The notes: generated from the letters alone by a model not told the origin. 59,220 bases of DNA from Actinomycetes bacterium (GCA_021819725.1 JAKAQR010000014.1:1-59220); one strand, 5' to 3'. Counted from the first letter of the stretch, positions 36,621-45,918 are shown. A program made the numbers and translations.

Positions 36621-36917
36621 ATGACGACCGCCAAGGCAACCCAACACATTGATGACACCCACACCCGTACCACAACCTGGAGTTTTGCTGATGGTGCAGA
36701 GACGGGGGACCATGTACATGCCTTCGACTATGTCGTCATTCCGGTGACCGGCGGCACCTTCCGCGTCCTGGATGCAACCGGTGGGAGCCACGACATGTAC
36801 CAAGAAGCCGGAACTCCCTATGCTGGCACCAAGGGCACCGCCCACAACGTCATCAACCAAAGCGGCAAAGACGCCGTCTTTGTCGAAGTCGAACTCAAGG
36901 ACAATCCAATCCTTTAG
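36621..36917 (+). CDS. Small single-domain cupin protein
   Basis: A 98-residue protein with the cupin pattern: GDHVHAFDYVVIPVTGG (first motif, with His and the following hydrophobic strand) and GTAHNVINQSGKDAVFVEVELK (second motif). ATG 36621 follows AAGGAGACCCC, which rules out a longer frame from 36549. Such small cupins bind metal and small ligands; the activity is unknown. Its stop codon lies inside a 14-base tandem repeat. Confidence 0.8.
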   Translation: MTTAKATQHIDDTHTRTTTWSFADGAETGDHVHAFDYVVIPVTGGTFRVLDATGGSHDMYQEAGTPYAGTKGTAHNVINQSGKDAVFVEVELKDNPIL

Positions 36918-36947
36918 TGCCAATCCTTTAGTGCCAATCCATTAGTG
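36906..36947. repeat. Three 14-bp tandem repeats over the cupin stop codon
   Basis: CCAATCCTTTAGTG occurs twice exactly (36906-36919, 36920-36933) and a third time with one change (CCAATCCATTAGTG, 36934-36947). The TAG stop of the cupin gene lies in the first unit and TAG recurs in each copy. Confidence 0.9.
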
Positions 36948-37071
36948 GTCCGAACGCATGCTCCCATGAGTTCATCCGTGATAGAGACAGCGATGCCACG
37001 CCATCAACCCCTGCACGGCACCATGGCGATCCACAGAAGTTACAGCCCGCCTATCCCACGAGTGTACAGCG

Positions 37072-37737
37072 TCACTCCCCCCGCTTGACAAAGCTATCAG
37101 CAATGGTGTTGAGACCCTGAACGAGGTGCATGCCGATGGAATCGAGTCGATGAAGAAGTTCGCGTTCACGGAGAAGTTCCATCGTCACCTCTCCCTGAAA
37201 CAGAGCAGTAATCTCGTCCTCATGAATACAACGCACGCGATTCGCCAATCGGAGTGCCTCAACGAGTTGTGCCGCTCCCCCAGCTTTGGGCTCGCCAATC
37301 GTGGCAACCACCACCTTCGCGCTGTCGATGGCAAGCGCAAGCTCGCCCAACACGTGGAGCAAGGGTTGAGGGTCGACCCCCTGGAGTAGCCACCACTCCC
37401 TCACGAAGTCCCGCAACTCATCCAAGAGATCATCGATCGCTCGGGAGAACCGGTAGAGATCCTCACGATCGATCGGTGTGACCAGTGTTTTGGCGAGCGT
37501 ATCGACAAGTTCGGTACGTAGTTGATCCCCGTCGTGTTCGATCTGGGACATCTTCGCTATCGAGGGATCATGAGCGAGCTCACCATGGAGCATCGCGATC
37601 ACCAAGCCCACCCCTCGCGCATCGGCATCGAGGTGAGATACCAGATTCTCTACCAGCTCCTTCGAAGCCCTCGGCCCAAAGCTCTGGAAGAAATGTATCA
37701 ACCGCTGCCACGGGGATCCGGAATGATTGCGGCTCAC
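37072..37737 (-). CDS. DUF47/PhoU-like phosphate-transport accessory protein
   Basis: A 221-residue all-helical protein of the DUF47 (PhoU-related) family, with acidic metal-binding motifs such as IEHDGDQLRTEL and RAIDDLLDELRDF and the later IHEDEITALF. The start is GTG 37737, which overlaps the stop of the PiT transporter gene by one base (TAGTG), indicating translational coupling; a longer frame to 37806 lies within the transporter gene and is rejected. DUF47 proteins accompany low-affinity PiT transporters and modulate them. Confidence 0.88.
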   Translation of the reverse strand: MSRNHSGSPWQRLIHFFQSFGPRASKELVENLVSHLDADARGVGLVIAMLHGELAHDPSIAKMSQIEHDGDQLRTELVDTLAKTLVTPIDREDLYRFSRAIDDLLDELRDFVREWWLLQGVDPQPLLHVLGELALAIDSAKVVVATIGEPKAGGAAQLVEALRLANRVRCIHEDEITALFQGEVTMELLRERELLHRLDSIGMHLVQGLNTIADSFVKRGE

Positions 37738-38714
37738 TAGAACAACCTCACAATCAGGCCAACACCGGTCGCGACCCCTACCGCTAACGGCAGTGTAACG
37801 AGCCAAGCGACACCGATTCTACCGATCTGTCCCCACTGGAGTTGCCGCGGAGCGGTCCGAGCGCCCACTCCCACCAGTGCGGCAGTGGCCGCCTGGGTGG
37901 ATGAGATCGGGTAACCAAGTAACGAGGAGAGTAAGACAACGCCTGCCGCACACACAGTCACCTCGATAGCGGTATCTGAACGCACATGCATAATCCGTTC
38001 GGACACTCGGGCCGCCATCTGCCGCACCGAGAGCAGAATCCCAGGTGCGAATAGCAGTCCAACGGCAAGTTGACCAGGGATCGAGATCTGCACGCCGTGT
38101 ACCGCCAGCCCCAAAGCAATGGCCACAATCGCAACAAGCTTCTCGGCATCATTCGACCCATAGGCAAACGACTGCACAAGAAACCCCGCCCACTCGCCAG
38201 CTTTGCGAAGGCGTGGTGACAGTTCAGGCGGTCGCAGCCGCAGCTCGACGGATGCCACCAGGTAACCGACGGCCGCCGCCGCCAACGGGGCGACAATACC
38301 GGCGAGAAGGACCGCCACCACCGTTACCCAGTACACCGGCAATCCGAACCCTAGGCCGGCGCCGACGATAGAACCCGTGATCGCAAGGGTGACGCTCGTG
38401 GGAAGTCCGTGATGACTCAACAGATAGACGATCGCCAACGCGCAGGCAATCGCCACGAGAAAGGCCAACTCACCACCGGTCTTTTCAAAGGCGACCAGAC
38501 CATCCGCGACCGTTGAGGCGACCGCAGTCCCGACGATCATCGGAGTAATCGCCACAAACAGCGAAAGAATTACCACTGCCCGAAGTGGTGCAATCGTCGT
38601 GGTCCTGGTGTTCAGGGCCACCAGGGTCGCGCCGTCATTCGAGCCGCTGACCAATGCCGCGGCGAGAGCGAGCACGAAAAGGAGCGTGGCACCAACAACC
38701 GCCAAACCAACCAC
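37737..38714 (-). CDS. PiT-family inorganic phosphate transporter
   Basis: A 325-residue membrane protein with the PiT duplication: SGSNDGATLVALNTRT in the N-terminal half and SFAYGSNDAEKLVAIVAIAL in the C-terminal half, each carrying the signature GxND. About ten helices are predicted. It imports phosphate, probably as a metal-phosphate complex, by proton symport. The start may be GTG 38714 or TTG 38705; the latter is better spaced from GGGAGG. It overlaps the DUF47 gene, its usual partner. Confidence 0.92.
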   Translation of the reverse strand: MVGLAVVGATLLFVLALAAALVSGSNDGATLVALNTRTTTIAPLRAVVILSLFVAITPMIVGTAVASTVADGLVAFEKTGGELAFLVAIACALAIVYLLSHHGLPTSVTLAITGSIVGAGLGFGLPVYWVTVVAVLLAGIVAPLAAAAVGYLVASVELRLRPPELSPRLRKAGEWAGFLVQSFAYGSNDAEKLVAIVAIALGLAVHGVQISIPGQLAVGLLFAPGILLSVRQMAARVSERIMHVRSDTAIEVTVCAAGVVLLSSLLGYPISSTQAATAALVGVGARTAPRQLQWGQIGRIGVAWLVTLPLAVGVATGVGLIVRLF

Positions 38715-39254
38715 CTCCCATACCCTCGGCGCCCTACGACGACCGATATCTTTGCCTCATGCTAGTTCGTGCAAACCACACGAGCCGGGCATCGAGAAGG
38801 TGCTCGCGGCGTCAGATTCCCACTACACCGCAAGGAATGCGACCACGTTCGATCACCACCGATGGAGCAAACGAACACGGTCCTATCCAATCCTGTGAGC
38901 TACCATCCAACCTGACATGGTCGGCATCGCTGTCTATTCCAAGGCGATCTGGCAACTCGCCCTCGCTAGAGTGCGGCGAGCGAACACGACCGCAGACACC
39001 CCACCCTTCCGTCGGGGATTGGTGAAGAGCGAATTGGTTGCGTGGTTGGCTGAGCACTTTTCGTCTAGATGACGTACCCGAACTTCGAACGTGCCAACCC
39101 GAACGTCTCACCTCCGTCATTCGTGAGCACGATCAACGTCTTGAGGACACGAACAGGCGCATTCCGCGACACGAAGAGATTCGAGAACGAAACGTGAGTT
39201 GCCCTCAGAATCTGAGATCATTCGCCAAGGACACTTCGGGCCTACCAGTGGCTC
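38715..39254. other. Intergenic region without recognised gene
   Basis: About 540 bases upstream of the phosphate transporter and beyond the 3' end of the nitrilase-family gene. Short frames on both strands carry no motif or ribosome binding site. It should contain the phosphate transporter promoter; no Pho-box-like direct repeat was evident to me. Confidence 0.5.
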
Positions 39255-40127
39255 CTACCAGGGAGGCGGATCACCGTTGTCCCAAACCTGCGCCGTCGAC
39301 ACCGATCGAGCGATCACCCGATAGAGATCGCTTCGACGATCATCCAAGAGGTGATTCTTGGATGAGATCATCTTGTTGCGGGCCCGTGCAGGATCGACCT
39401 CCCCTACTGCCACCCCGGCAACTCCGAAGGGAATTGGCGCAAAGGTGGGATAACCACTTGGATCAAGGAGGCTGGAGTAGCCGACCCAGTCAACACCTCG
39501 CTCCTTGCCGCAACGATCCGCTATGGCAATCCAGATGCCATTCGTCGCTGCACTCGCTTGTGCCTTGACAAACTCCATCGGCCGCTCCGCTTGCGGGAAT
39601 GGCGATAGCGGCCAGTTCGTGGGCACCACCAGGAGCTCCACACCCATGATCGCAAGCGCCCGTACGAGCTCTGGAAACTCAAGGTCATAACAGATTGCGA
39701 GACCGACTCGCACGCCGTTGATCTCGGTAACGGTGCTCAAAGCATCGCCCGGTGTAAAGAATTCCTTCTCCCCATCCCAGAGATGGACCTTCCGATAGGT
39801 AAGAGGATTCTGATCTGGAGCGATCAGCGCAGCAGAGTTATAGAGTGCTCCATCTTCTCCAAGTTCCGAGAAGCCACCAGCGATCGTGATGCGGTGCTGA
39901 TTCGCCAACTCGCTCCACCGCTGTAGCGTTGGGTTACCCAAGATGGGCGCCCCAAGCGAGCTCGCCTCCTCAGTCGAGGCAAAAACGTAGCCACTATCGC
40001 TCAACTCAGGAAGCACAACGAGATCGGCACCATCGGCGGCTGCGGCCAAGATCGCATCGGTGCTTCTGGCGCGATTGCCTTCAAGGTCCCCCACCTGCAG
40101 ACTGACTTGGCCCACCGCTACCCGCAT
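39255..40127 (-). CDS. Nitrilase-superfamily carbon-nitrogen hydrolase
   Basis: A 290-residue amidase with the superfamily Glu-Lys-Cys triad: VLPELSDSGYVF, LTYRKVHLWDGEKEFF and GLAICYDLEFPELVR. It should hydrolyse a small amide or act as an omega-amidase/carbamoylase type enzyme; the branch is not clear. ATG 40127 (three codons inside the longest frame) lies 7 bases after TAGAGT with no convincing Shine-Dalgarno, so the message may be leaderless. It stands alone between the phosphate-uptake operon and a tandem repeat. Confidence 0.85.
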   Translation of the reverse strand: MRVAVGQVSLQVGDLEGNRARSTDAILAAAADGADLVVLPELSDSGYVFASTEEASSLGAPILGNPTLQRWSELANQHRITIAGGFSELGEDGALYNSAALIAPDQNPLTYRKVHLWDGEKEFFTPGDALSTVTEINGVRVGLAICYDLEFPELVRALAIMGVELLVVPTNWPLSPFPQAERPMEFVKAQASAATNGIWIAIADRCGKERGVDWVGYSSLLDPSGYPTFAPIPFGVAGVAVGEVDPARARNKMISSKNHLLDDRRSDLYRVIARSVSTAQVWDNGDPPPW

Positions 40128-40445
40128 GCCGTTCACTCTAGACCATCACCCGTCCACTCGCTTTACACGGCCTGGGTCGAGGATGGGGCCAGGAGGTATT
40201 GCTCTTGCGACCGTCCACACGTAATCACCGCTGTTAACAGTCCATGGAGATCAGCGATGGATAGAACAAATATGGCGACCAGATAATAGGCTCAGCCAAC
40301 AAACCCTTCCGCCCCGCCCTAGTCCCCACCAAGAGCATGGACAAACAGGATGCGGATCATGCGGCGATGCAAAGCGCTCAACGCAAGTCTGGTTCATTCC
40401 TTGTGGCTACTGTCTCATCCTGCAAGCAGTTGGCACGCCTAGCAT

Positions 40446-40501
40446 CTGGACTCGATTGCCTGGATTCGATTGCATGGATTCGATTACCTGGATTCGATGG
40501 A
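40446..40501. repeat. Four 14-bp tandem repeats
   Basis: Units of the form (C/A)TGGA(T/C)TCGATT(G/A)C are repeated four times without gaps (40446-40459, 40460-40473, 40474-40487, 40488-40501), with one or two changes between copies; the last copy diverges at its end. It lies about 105 bases beyond the stop of the DUF45 peptidase gene. Confidence 0.9.
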
Positions 40502-40606
40502 CCATGTTGCGATCATACACTCGAGCACTTGGCAAACCAAGGAGGATTGGGTTCACCACGCATACCATTGGGCAGACGCAAGCATCTCTAGCGAGAGGAT
40601 CCTTGC

Positions 40607-41335
40607 TCAGCGGCGGGCCCAGATGCCGGGGTCAAAGATCGATTGCGACATACGCTCGTGTCGCCCCTCCCAGTCGGGCATGGCGCGCGCCACCAACTCC
40701 GCAAATCGAGAACCATGACTTGGCTCAAGGAGGTGGGTCAACTCATGGACAACCACGTAGTCAAGACTCTCCGGGTGTTTCTTGGCCAGGTCGAGATTGA
40801 ACCATACCCGTGCGGCTTTGATGTTACAGGATCCCCAAAGCGTTCGCATCTTGCGCACTCCCCATTGCGAGGACTGCACCCCGACCACCGGCTCCCAGTG
40901 TGCCAGAACTGAGGGAATCGCCAGTTGTAGCTGTCGTCGATACCACCGGTCAAGCAACCGCTCCCGCTCATCCTTGGACGAGCCAGCCGGTACTGCAAGC
41001 ACCAACTGCCCATCACGCAACTCCGCCCTAGCACGATTTGCGACCTCCCGCACGAGCAGTGGATACGGTTGACCCCAACAATAATGCAGCTCACCGGTCT
41101 TCATCATTGGAGCCACGAAGGTTGTCGATGCTGCGAATCGGGCCTGGTGCGTGCGGATCCAACCCAATCGTGACAAGAGGATACTGCGCACCTCACCTAC
41201 CGTGGTGCCGAGTGGTGCGGAGACATGCACCGTCCCGTGAGGTGGGCTCACACGAATATGCGCGTGCTTGATCGCCTTCAGGATCACCTCTACCTCAACA
41301 TCCTCGACGGTGATACTTAACCGCCTAGTTGGCAT
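40607..41335 (-). CDS. DUF45/YgjP-type zinc metallopeptidase
   Basis: A 242-residue protein with the family layout: an N-terminal beta-domain (about 1-75) and a C-terminal gluzincin-like domain with the zinc motif VVHELTHLLEPSHGSRF, preceded by WGSCN and the LAKKHPESLDYVV region typical of YgjP. These cytosolic M48-like peptidases are often linked to restriction-modification systems, but none is adjacent here. GGCGAGA lies just before ATG 41335. Confidence 0.9.
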   Translation of the reverse strand: MPTRRLSITVEDVEVEVILKAIKHAHIRVSPPHGTVHVSAPLGTTVGEVRSILLSRLGWIRTHQARFAASTTFVAPMMKTGELHYCWGQPYPLLVREVANRARAELRDGQLVLAVPAGSSKDERERLLDRWYRRQLQLAIPSVLAHWEPVVGVQSSQWGVRKMRTLWGSCNIKAARVWFNLDLAKKHPESLDYVVVHELTHLLEPSHGSRFAELVARAMPDWEGRHERMSQSIFDPGIWARR

Positions 41336-41838
41336 CGTCTCGCCAAGGTACAGCTACGGTCACCACGGGTTGTCCCTCAATCCTCGAAACCACGCTCGCA
41401 CAACCTCTAGGTTAGCTCTCGTCGACCAGAGCAACGTTGTCGTGCAGTATCCCCTCGTAGCCCACGAAGCTGGATCACCATAGCGCCGTCACCAGGATCG
41501 CCACGTTTTGTGCCGATGCCCAGTGCAAGGTCCCCGCAACGAGACCACGTGAGCTCGCTCCCCCAGCAACAGGGTTTGTCCCTCTTGAGGTCCCTTGTGC
41601 GCTAGAGCACACCGTTGGTTACTCCATCGCTTGGAATCACGTCACGCTGACCAGAGAACCCAAGGCACGACTGATGCACTGCGAATGCCTGTAGAGGACC
41701 AGACCACTCCTGAACTGCATTATTGCATCAGACACTCAATCGCAATGTTTCTTGCAATCATGTTCGAGTGACTCATGTCTTGCAGGTACTCATCGCGAGT
41801 GCTAGTATAAGAATTGTGGTCTAGACGGGAGGTACGCT
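41336..41838. other. Intergenic region between divergent genes
   Basis: About 500 bases upstream of both the DUF45 gene and the lipoprotein gene. Apart from the lipoprotein promoter at 41780-41808 I recognise nothing in it. Confidence 0.5.
41780..41808 (+). promoter_or_regulatory. Promoter of the lipoprotein gene
   Basis: -35 TTGCAG (41780-41785), 17-base spacer and -10 TAGTAT (41803-41808), followed about 30 bases later by the ATG with its own GGGAGG. This is a conventional housekeeping promoter with a leader. Confidence 0.55.
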
Positions 41839-42756
41839 ATGCTATCTGGCACAAGGCAAAAATTACGCCATGGAGTCCGTGTCGTTGCTCCACTCTCGCT
41901 CTCTGCCATACTGCTTGCAGCCTGTGGCGCCTCGAGTTCCTCATCAGCACCAAGCGTTCACCTTGGAGGCCACAGTGCACTGTTGACGGCGTATCGAACC
42001 ACCCAGAAGGAACGGTCGTTCGCGATCTCAACGGTCGAGAACATCACGACCATAGGTGGCTCTCAGCAGAGTCGCACCAGCGGCTACGTCTATCAGACTG
42101 GCTCAAATCCCATCAGTATCGACGCCGAGCTCACCAACAACGGTTTTGTCCCATCGAGTCACCAGAACGTCTCCTCGACAGAGCGCGTGATTGGCAACAC
42201 CGTCTACCTAGGCATCCCGAGTAATGAGCTCGGTCTCACAACGCTCAGCGGTGCGCGCTGGATCCAGTCGACACTCGTAGGACCATCGACGGCGCTGACT
42301 AATCCGCTTGGCCAGGCAGGATCAACGAATCCAACCTCAGTTTTGGCGGCTATCGCGCGACGTCTAAAAACTCAGATCACTACTGTCGGAGCCGCCACCG
42401 TCAACGGACACGCAACCACAGAGTACTCCGCTAACATCAGCGGGGCCAACTTCCTCCACACGTTGGAGTCGACCGTTCACGCGCAGGCCCTCGCCAAGGC
42501 GCTGTCTGCGCTGAATTTCGATAGTCCACTCATGATCAAGTTCTGGATCGGCACCAACGGACTACTACGACAGGAGCTCGTCCATCTCGATATCTCCGTC
42601 ATCCAGAAGGGATCTGCCGCCATCCCTGTCACCATCTCGATGCAAGTAGATCTGACGCGCTACGGAGCGACCTTCCCAGCCGTAAAGGCCCCAACCTCAG
42701 GGATCATTAGCCAACAGGCCTTTTTCGCCGCCCTCGAGGCCTCTTATTCACACTAA
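41839..42756 (+). CDS. LppX/LprG-like lipoprotein
   Basis: A 305-residue secreted lipoprotein. The signal peptide ends in the lipobox LLAAC (C29 lipidated), followed by a Ser-rich linker and a domain with repeated beta strands and helices similar in pattern to mycobacterial LppX/LprG lipid-carrier proteins (VNGHATTEYSANI and the ...KFWIGTNGLLRQ strand are typical). GGGAGG lies 8 bases before ATG 41839. It has its own promoter and ends before a strong hairpin, so it is probably a single-gene unit. A lipid-carrier role is inferred from fold pattern only. Confidence 0.72.
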   Translation: MLSGTRQKLRHGVRVVAPLSLSAILLAACGASSSSSAPSVHLGGHSALLTAYRTTQKERSFAISTVENITTIGGSQQSRTSGYVYQTGSNPISIDAELTNNGFVPSSHQNVSSTERVIGNTVYLGIPSNELGLTTLSGARWIQSTLVGPSTALTNPLGQAGSTNPTSVLAAIARRLKTQITTVGAATVNGHATTEYSANISGANFLHTLESTVHAQALAKALSALNFDSPLMIKFWIGTNGLLRQELVHLDISVIQKGSAAIPVTISMQVDLTRYGATFPAVKAPTSGIISQQAFFAALEASYSH

Positions 42757-42770
42757 CCCGGCCGCAAGCA

Positions 42771-42809
42771 CCCAACCTGACGGGGTCGAGAACCCGCAAG
42801 TCGGTTGGG
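42771..42809 (+). terminator. Long hairpin after the lipoprotein gene
   Basis: CCCAACCTGAC pairs with GTCGGTTGGG around an inner GGG/CCC stem, with one bulged base, starting 15 bases after the stop codon. No U tract follows. Its strength and position make a transcription terminator likely. Confidence 0.55.
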
Positions 42810-43082
42810 CCACGGGTCGCACCGTGAAACTCCTCTGGTGCATGGGGGAACATCGCTGATTGGGTCGTTGTTATCGCCACGATGACAGACGGTCCCGTTC
42901 ATCACCATCTTCGATCAAGGGCTGGAGTCCTTTTGCGTGAGCGCCCAGTTGCGCACGACCCTGTCGTTGGGGCAAGGTCCATCAACCTTCTCGACACGAC
43001 TCCCACGGACGGGTATCGACCACACGTCAGGCAATCTCACGCATTGGCCGAGGCTATCCCTGACGGCATACGACTTCACTCA

Positions 43083-44294
43083 TCACTCCACCTCCGACTC
43101 CAACTCCATTGCGGGCGTCCGGTACCCCAGGATGACGGTCCCGATCAGTGCACTCAACGCGATGAGGAGGATGGGAATATCGAACCCCACCAGCGCCACC
43201 AAGCCAGCGCCGAGCGCAATCGAGATGCTCTGAACCCCGTTGAAGATGACATTAAAGGCAGCATCCACCCGTCCCATCAGCCGACGGGGAGTGCTGCGTT
43301 GGATGGCCGTGTTCACAGCAACCAAGAGCAGCGTGATGCCAACTCCGAGCAAGACGATACCACCACAGACGATGAGCACGGCGACGAGCGAGTGCGGTTG
43401 CGTACCGACCAGCACAATAGCGGACCCAAGCGCGATGGCAACCATGCCAAGCGCTGCGGTCTTGAGCTCACCGAACCTACGCATCAGCGATGCTGACGCG
43501 ACGCCTCCGAGAATTGCCCCAACTCCCTGAAAGGCAACAAACACCCCCACGAAGGCGGCAGATCGCCGAAGACCATCCGTTGCAACCGCGAACATGGCCG
43601 TCTCAAAAAAGCCGACCGTACCAAGCAACACCGTTAACGCCCAGGTCAACCGACGCTGAAGCGGCGAAGCAAAGATGTGTCGAACGCCAGCCAAGGCCTG
43701 GGCTCGCCAGTGTTGAGGCGACGTCGCCTCATGATGTTCTTGCACGCGGATGAGGAGGAGCAGGCTGATTGCGAGTGCGTAGGTCGCGATGTCGACGCCG
43801 ACCACCGCCATCGCTCCTGCAAGCACAAAAAGCCCTGCCCCGATGAGCGGGACCACAAGACGAAGGCCCTCTGACACCGTTGACAAGAGACCATTGACTG
43901 ATCCAAACTGCTCTGGATCAAAGACCGATGTACGCAACCCGACGTCAGCCGCACTACCAACGGTCGCCAAGGCACCATAGATAACCATCACGAGATAGAT
44001 GCGCCAAAGACCCGATGCGCTATGCACGCCGATGAGACCGAGAAGTGACAGTGCACTCAAGGTGTTCGCGGCGATCAAGACCCTGCGCCGAGGAAAACGA
44101 TCGACGATCAACCCGGCCAGAGGTCCAATGACCATAGTGGGTGCGATGTAGAAGAAGAACGTCAGGCCTGAAGCGGCATTGGATCCCGTGAGCTCGCGGA
44201 CCCAGATCCCGGCTGCGATGAAGAGCACTTTATCGCCAAAACCTGACAAGAGCGTACCGATCAGGTAGGCAAGAGCGTTGCGGGATCTCATCAC
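43083..44294 (-). CDS. MFS efflux transporter
   Basis: A 403-residue major facilitator of the MFS_3/macrolide-efflux pattern, with about twelve helices and the GPLAGLIVDRFPRRRVLIAANTLSAL motif A region after helix 2. Its ATG overlaps the stop of the regulator gene by four bases (ATGA) with GAGGAG upstream, so the two are coupled. The HTH regulator next to it is expected to control it. Substrate unknown, probably a drug or toxic metabolite. Confidence 0.87.
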   Translation of the reverse strand: MMRSRNALAYLIGTLLSGFGDKVLFIAAGIWVRELTGSNAASGLTFFFYIAPTMVIGPLAGLIVDRFPRRRVLIAANTLSALSLLGLIGVHSASGLWRIYLVMVIYGALATVGSAADVGLRTSVFDPEQFGSVNGLLSTVSEGLRLVVPLIGAGLFVLAGAMAVVGVDIATYALAISLLLLIRVQEHHEATSPQHWRAQALAGVRHIFASPLQRRLTWALTVLLGTVGFFETAMFAVATDGLRRSAAFVGVFVAFQGVGAILGGVASASLMRRFGELKTAALGMVAIALGSAIVLVGTQPHSLVAVLIVCGGIVLLGVGITLLLVAVNTAIQRSTPRRLMGRVDAAFNVIFNGVQSISIALGAGLVALVGFDIPILLIALSALIGTVILGYRTPAMELESEVE

Positions 44295-44923
44295 TGCTCC
44301 TCAGAAGCGATGTTCTGGGCAACGGTGCCGTCAAGCTCCACTGGGTAGGCCAAGTACAGAACCTCAATCAGCCGAGCGTCGTTCGGTCGCAGGCTTGGAT
44401 CGACCAGACGGTCCCGGTAGGTTGCAAGCACCTCCCTCACTTTGGCATTGACCTCGGCGAGCTCCGTCGCCGTCACGAACAAGCCGGTTTGGTCAGCCGC
44501 ACTCGCTCGGTCCCATTCTCCTGGGTAGGATCCATGGATACGTTGCCAGTGTTCAAATCGCCCCAACGCCCTGCGGAAGAACATCTGGGTCAGCACATCC
44601 GCCGCGATATGACCCTCGGCATCAAGATCCTCTCCTTGGATCGTAAAGCCCATATGCACCAGCTTCCATGGTCGCTGGCGCCCCTTCCCTTTACCTGGCG
44701 TGGCCTCCTCTACAAACCCGTATTTAGCCAGCTGCCTGAGGTGAAAGGAGCACGTAGTAGGGGTCTCTTGGAGCAACTCACCCGCCTGCGTTGCCGTCAA
44801 ACTCTGGTGGACAGCGAGCACCTCGAGGAGAGCAATCCTGACCGGATGCGTCAGTGCCCGCATCGTCTGAGCGTCGGTCAATCTCTTTGTTTCGGGATTT
44901 ACAGCGGTTTTCTCAAGAGCCAT
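44291..44923 (-). CDS. HTH (ArsR-like) transcriptional regulator
   Basis: A 210-residue regulator with an N-terminal winged HTH (residues about 14-85: MRALTHPVRIALLEVLAVHQSLTATQAGELLQETPTTCSFHLRQL, here described in outline) and a longer C-terminal ligand or dimerisation domain than classic ArsR proteins. The ATG at 44923 has no Shine-Dalgarno; TATTCT lies six bases upstream, so the message is probably leaderless. A perfect 34-bp palindrome covers both the -10 and the start codon, which predicts tight autorepression and co-control of the coupled efflux gene. Frames extending upstream to 45046 are not supported. Confidence 0.82.
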   Translation of the reverse strand: MALEKTAVNPETKRLTDAQTMRALTHPVRIALLEVLAVHQSLTATQAGELLQETPTTCSFHLRQLAKYGFVEEATPGKGKGRQRPWKLVHMGFTIQGEDLDAEGHIAADVLTQMFFRRALGRFEHWQRIHGSYPGEWDRASAADQTGLFVTATELAEVNAKVREVLATYRDRLVDPSLRPNDARLIEVLYLAYPVELDGTVAQNIASEEQ

Positions 44924-44952
44924 CTCTCGAGAATACTCTCTCGAGAGATGGC
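44919..44952. promoter_or_regulatory. Perfect 14-bp-arm palindrome over promoter and start codon
   Basis: GCCATCTCTCGAGA (44919-44932) and TCTCGAGAGATGGC (44939-44952) are exact inverted repeats around the spacer ATACTC. On the minus strand the element spans the -10 TATTCT (44935-44930) and the ATG (44923-44921) of the regulator gene. It is most simply the regulator's own operator. If transcription started upstream of it, the RNA would instead fold with the start codon buried in a 14-bp stem. Confidence 0.8.
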
Positions 44953-45192
44953 TTGTATAGCATTTTGCTAAAAAACTTTGACGCAGATCCCTCATCACAC
45001 ACGAAGGCTTCCTTGTTTGCGATGTGGTGATGTACTGCCAGCGCATGACATGGTTCTAGCCACAAGCTGGTACCGACAGGGGCGTAAAGAGAAACGACAC
45101 CAGACGATGAGTACCCCCCCAATCATCAAAGCACCCATGCAGCACGTCGAGCTCAGCAGCTCATGCGTGGTCTGACGATCTGTTCCGAACGT

Positions 45193-45222
45193 TTGACAAA
45201 TCAATCGCCTGTCTGCTACCCT
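45193..45222 (+). promoter_or_regulatory. Promoter giving a leaderless transcript
   Basis: -35 TTGACA (45193-45198), 18-base spacer, -10 TACCCT (45217-45222). The ATG at 45229 is six bases further on, where RNA should begin. Confidence 0.55.
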
Positions 45223-45228
45223 ATGTCA

Positions 45229-45537
45229 ATGAGGTTGCTGCGTCGGTACTTCGATCCTTGGCTCCAGATCCTCATCAGTGGTATACTTCTGGGACTCATT
45301 CGAATATCCATTGGTTTCGTCGCCCACGCCACCAAACTGGCCTGGGTACAGCACTTCAATCACGGTCTTCTCGGCCTCCTAATCGGCGGGTTCGTTCCCT
45401 TTGTCGTTATCCTCTTCGTGAGCGTGAATCTCTGGCCCAACGTCGTCCACCCCAGCGTGCAGTGGCTGATTCTTCCCGCCAACAAGAGGCGTGCCCAAGC
45501 GGTGGATGCCGCCGCCTATCCACCTACCTCGCGCTAG
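45229..45537 (+). CDS. Small two-helix membrane protein of unknown function
   Basis: A 102-residue protein with two hydrophobic segments (about 10-31 and 44-70) and a basic C-terminal tail. I do not recognise the family. Support comes from the consensus promoter placed exactly for a leaderless start at 45229 and from the membrane-protein pattern of the frame. An ATG two codons upstream (45223) is possible but would lie before the expected RNA start. Confidence 0.55.
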   Translation: MRLLRRYFDPWLQILISGILLGLIRISIGFVAHATKLAWVQHFNHGLLGLLIGGFVPFVVILFVSVNLWPNVVHPSVQWLILPANKRRAQAVDAAAYPPTSR

Positions 45538-45918
45538 TCCAATGAACACTCACCGGCAACGAACCACCGGGTCCCAGACATGGCTAGCCTCCCTGCCTTC
45601 GCGGCCCACGATGCTGGTGCGGCGCAACAGACCCTCAATGAGACACATTGCCTCAAAGCTGGCCACGCCTGGCCGAATCGTCGCTGTTCACCGCGTAGCC
45701 AAGATCGCCCACCTCATGACATTGAACCCAAATGTCAGAACTCACCAACAGGGCAAACCGTGACTGACTGAGGATTGCCGCCAGAAGCCCTCCCTTTGGC
45801 AGACCCGACGCACCGCCTCCCAACTCGCCAGGTGAGCACGGTTGTGGCTCAAATCCATCAGGCATTGATCCGGGAAATGGTGCCGAACAATGATCCATAA
45901 CTACTACAGTGACATCCT
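45538..45918. other. Intergenic region upstream of the ABC operon
   Basis: About 380 bases with no supported gene. It ends in TACAGT (45905-45910), eight bases before the ATG of the ABC ATPase gene, the only regulatory element I can propose. Confidence 0.45.

Noticed and set aside
40446..40501. CRISPR array
   Set aside because: Units are 14 bp, directly adjacent and without unique spacers; it is a simple tandem repeat. No cas genes are present.
42882..43496. Plus-strand frame of 204 codons overlapping the MFS gene end
   Set aside because: Low-complexity His/Asp/Arg-rich translation, antisense to a clear transporter; it is a shadow.
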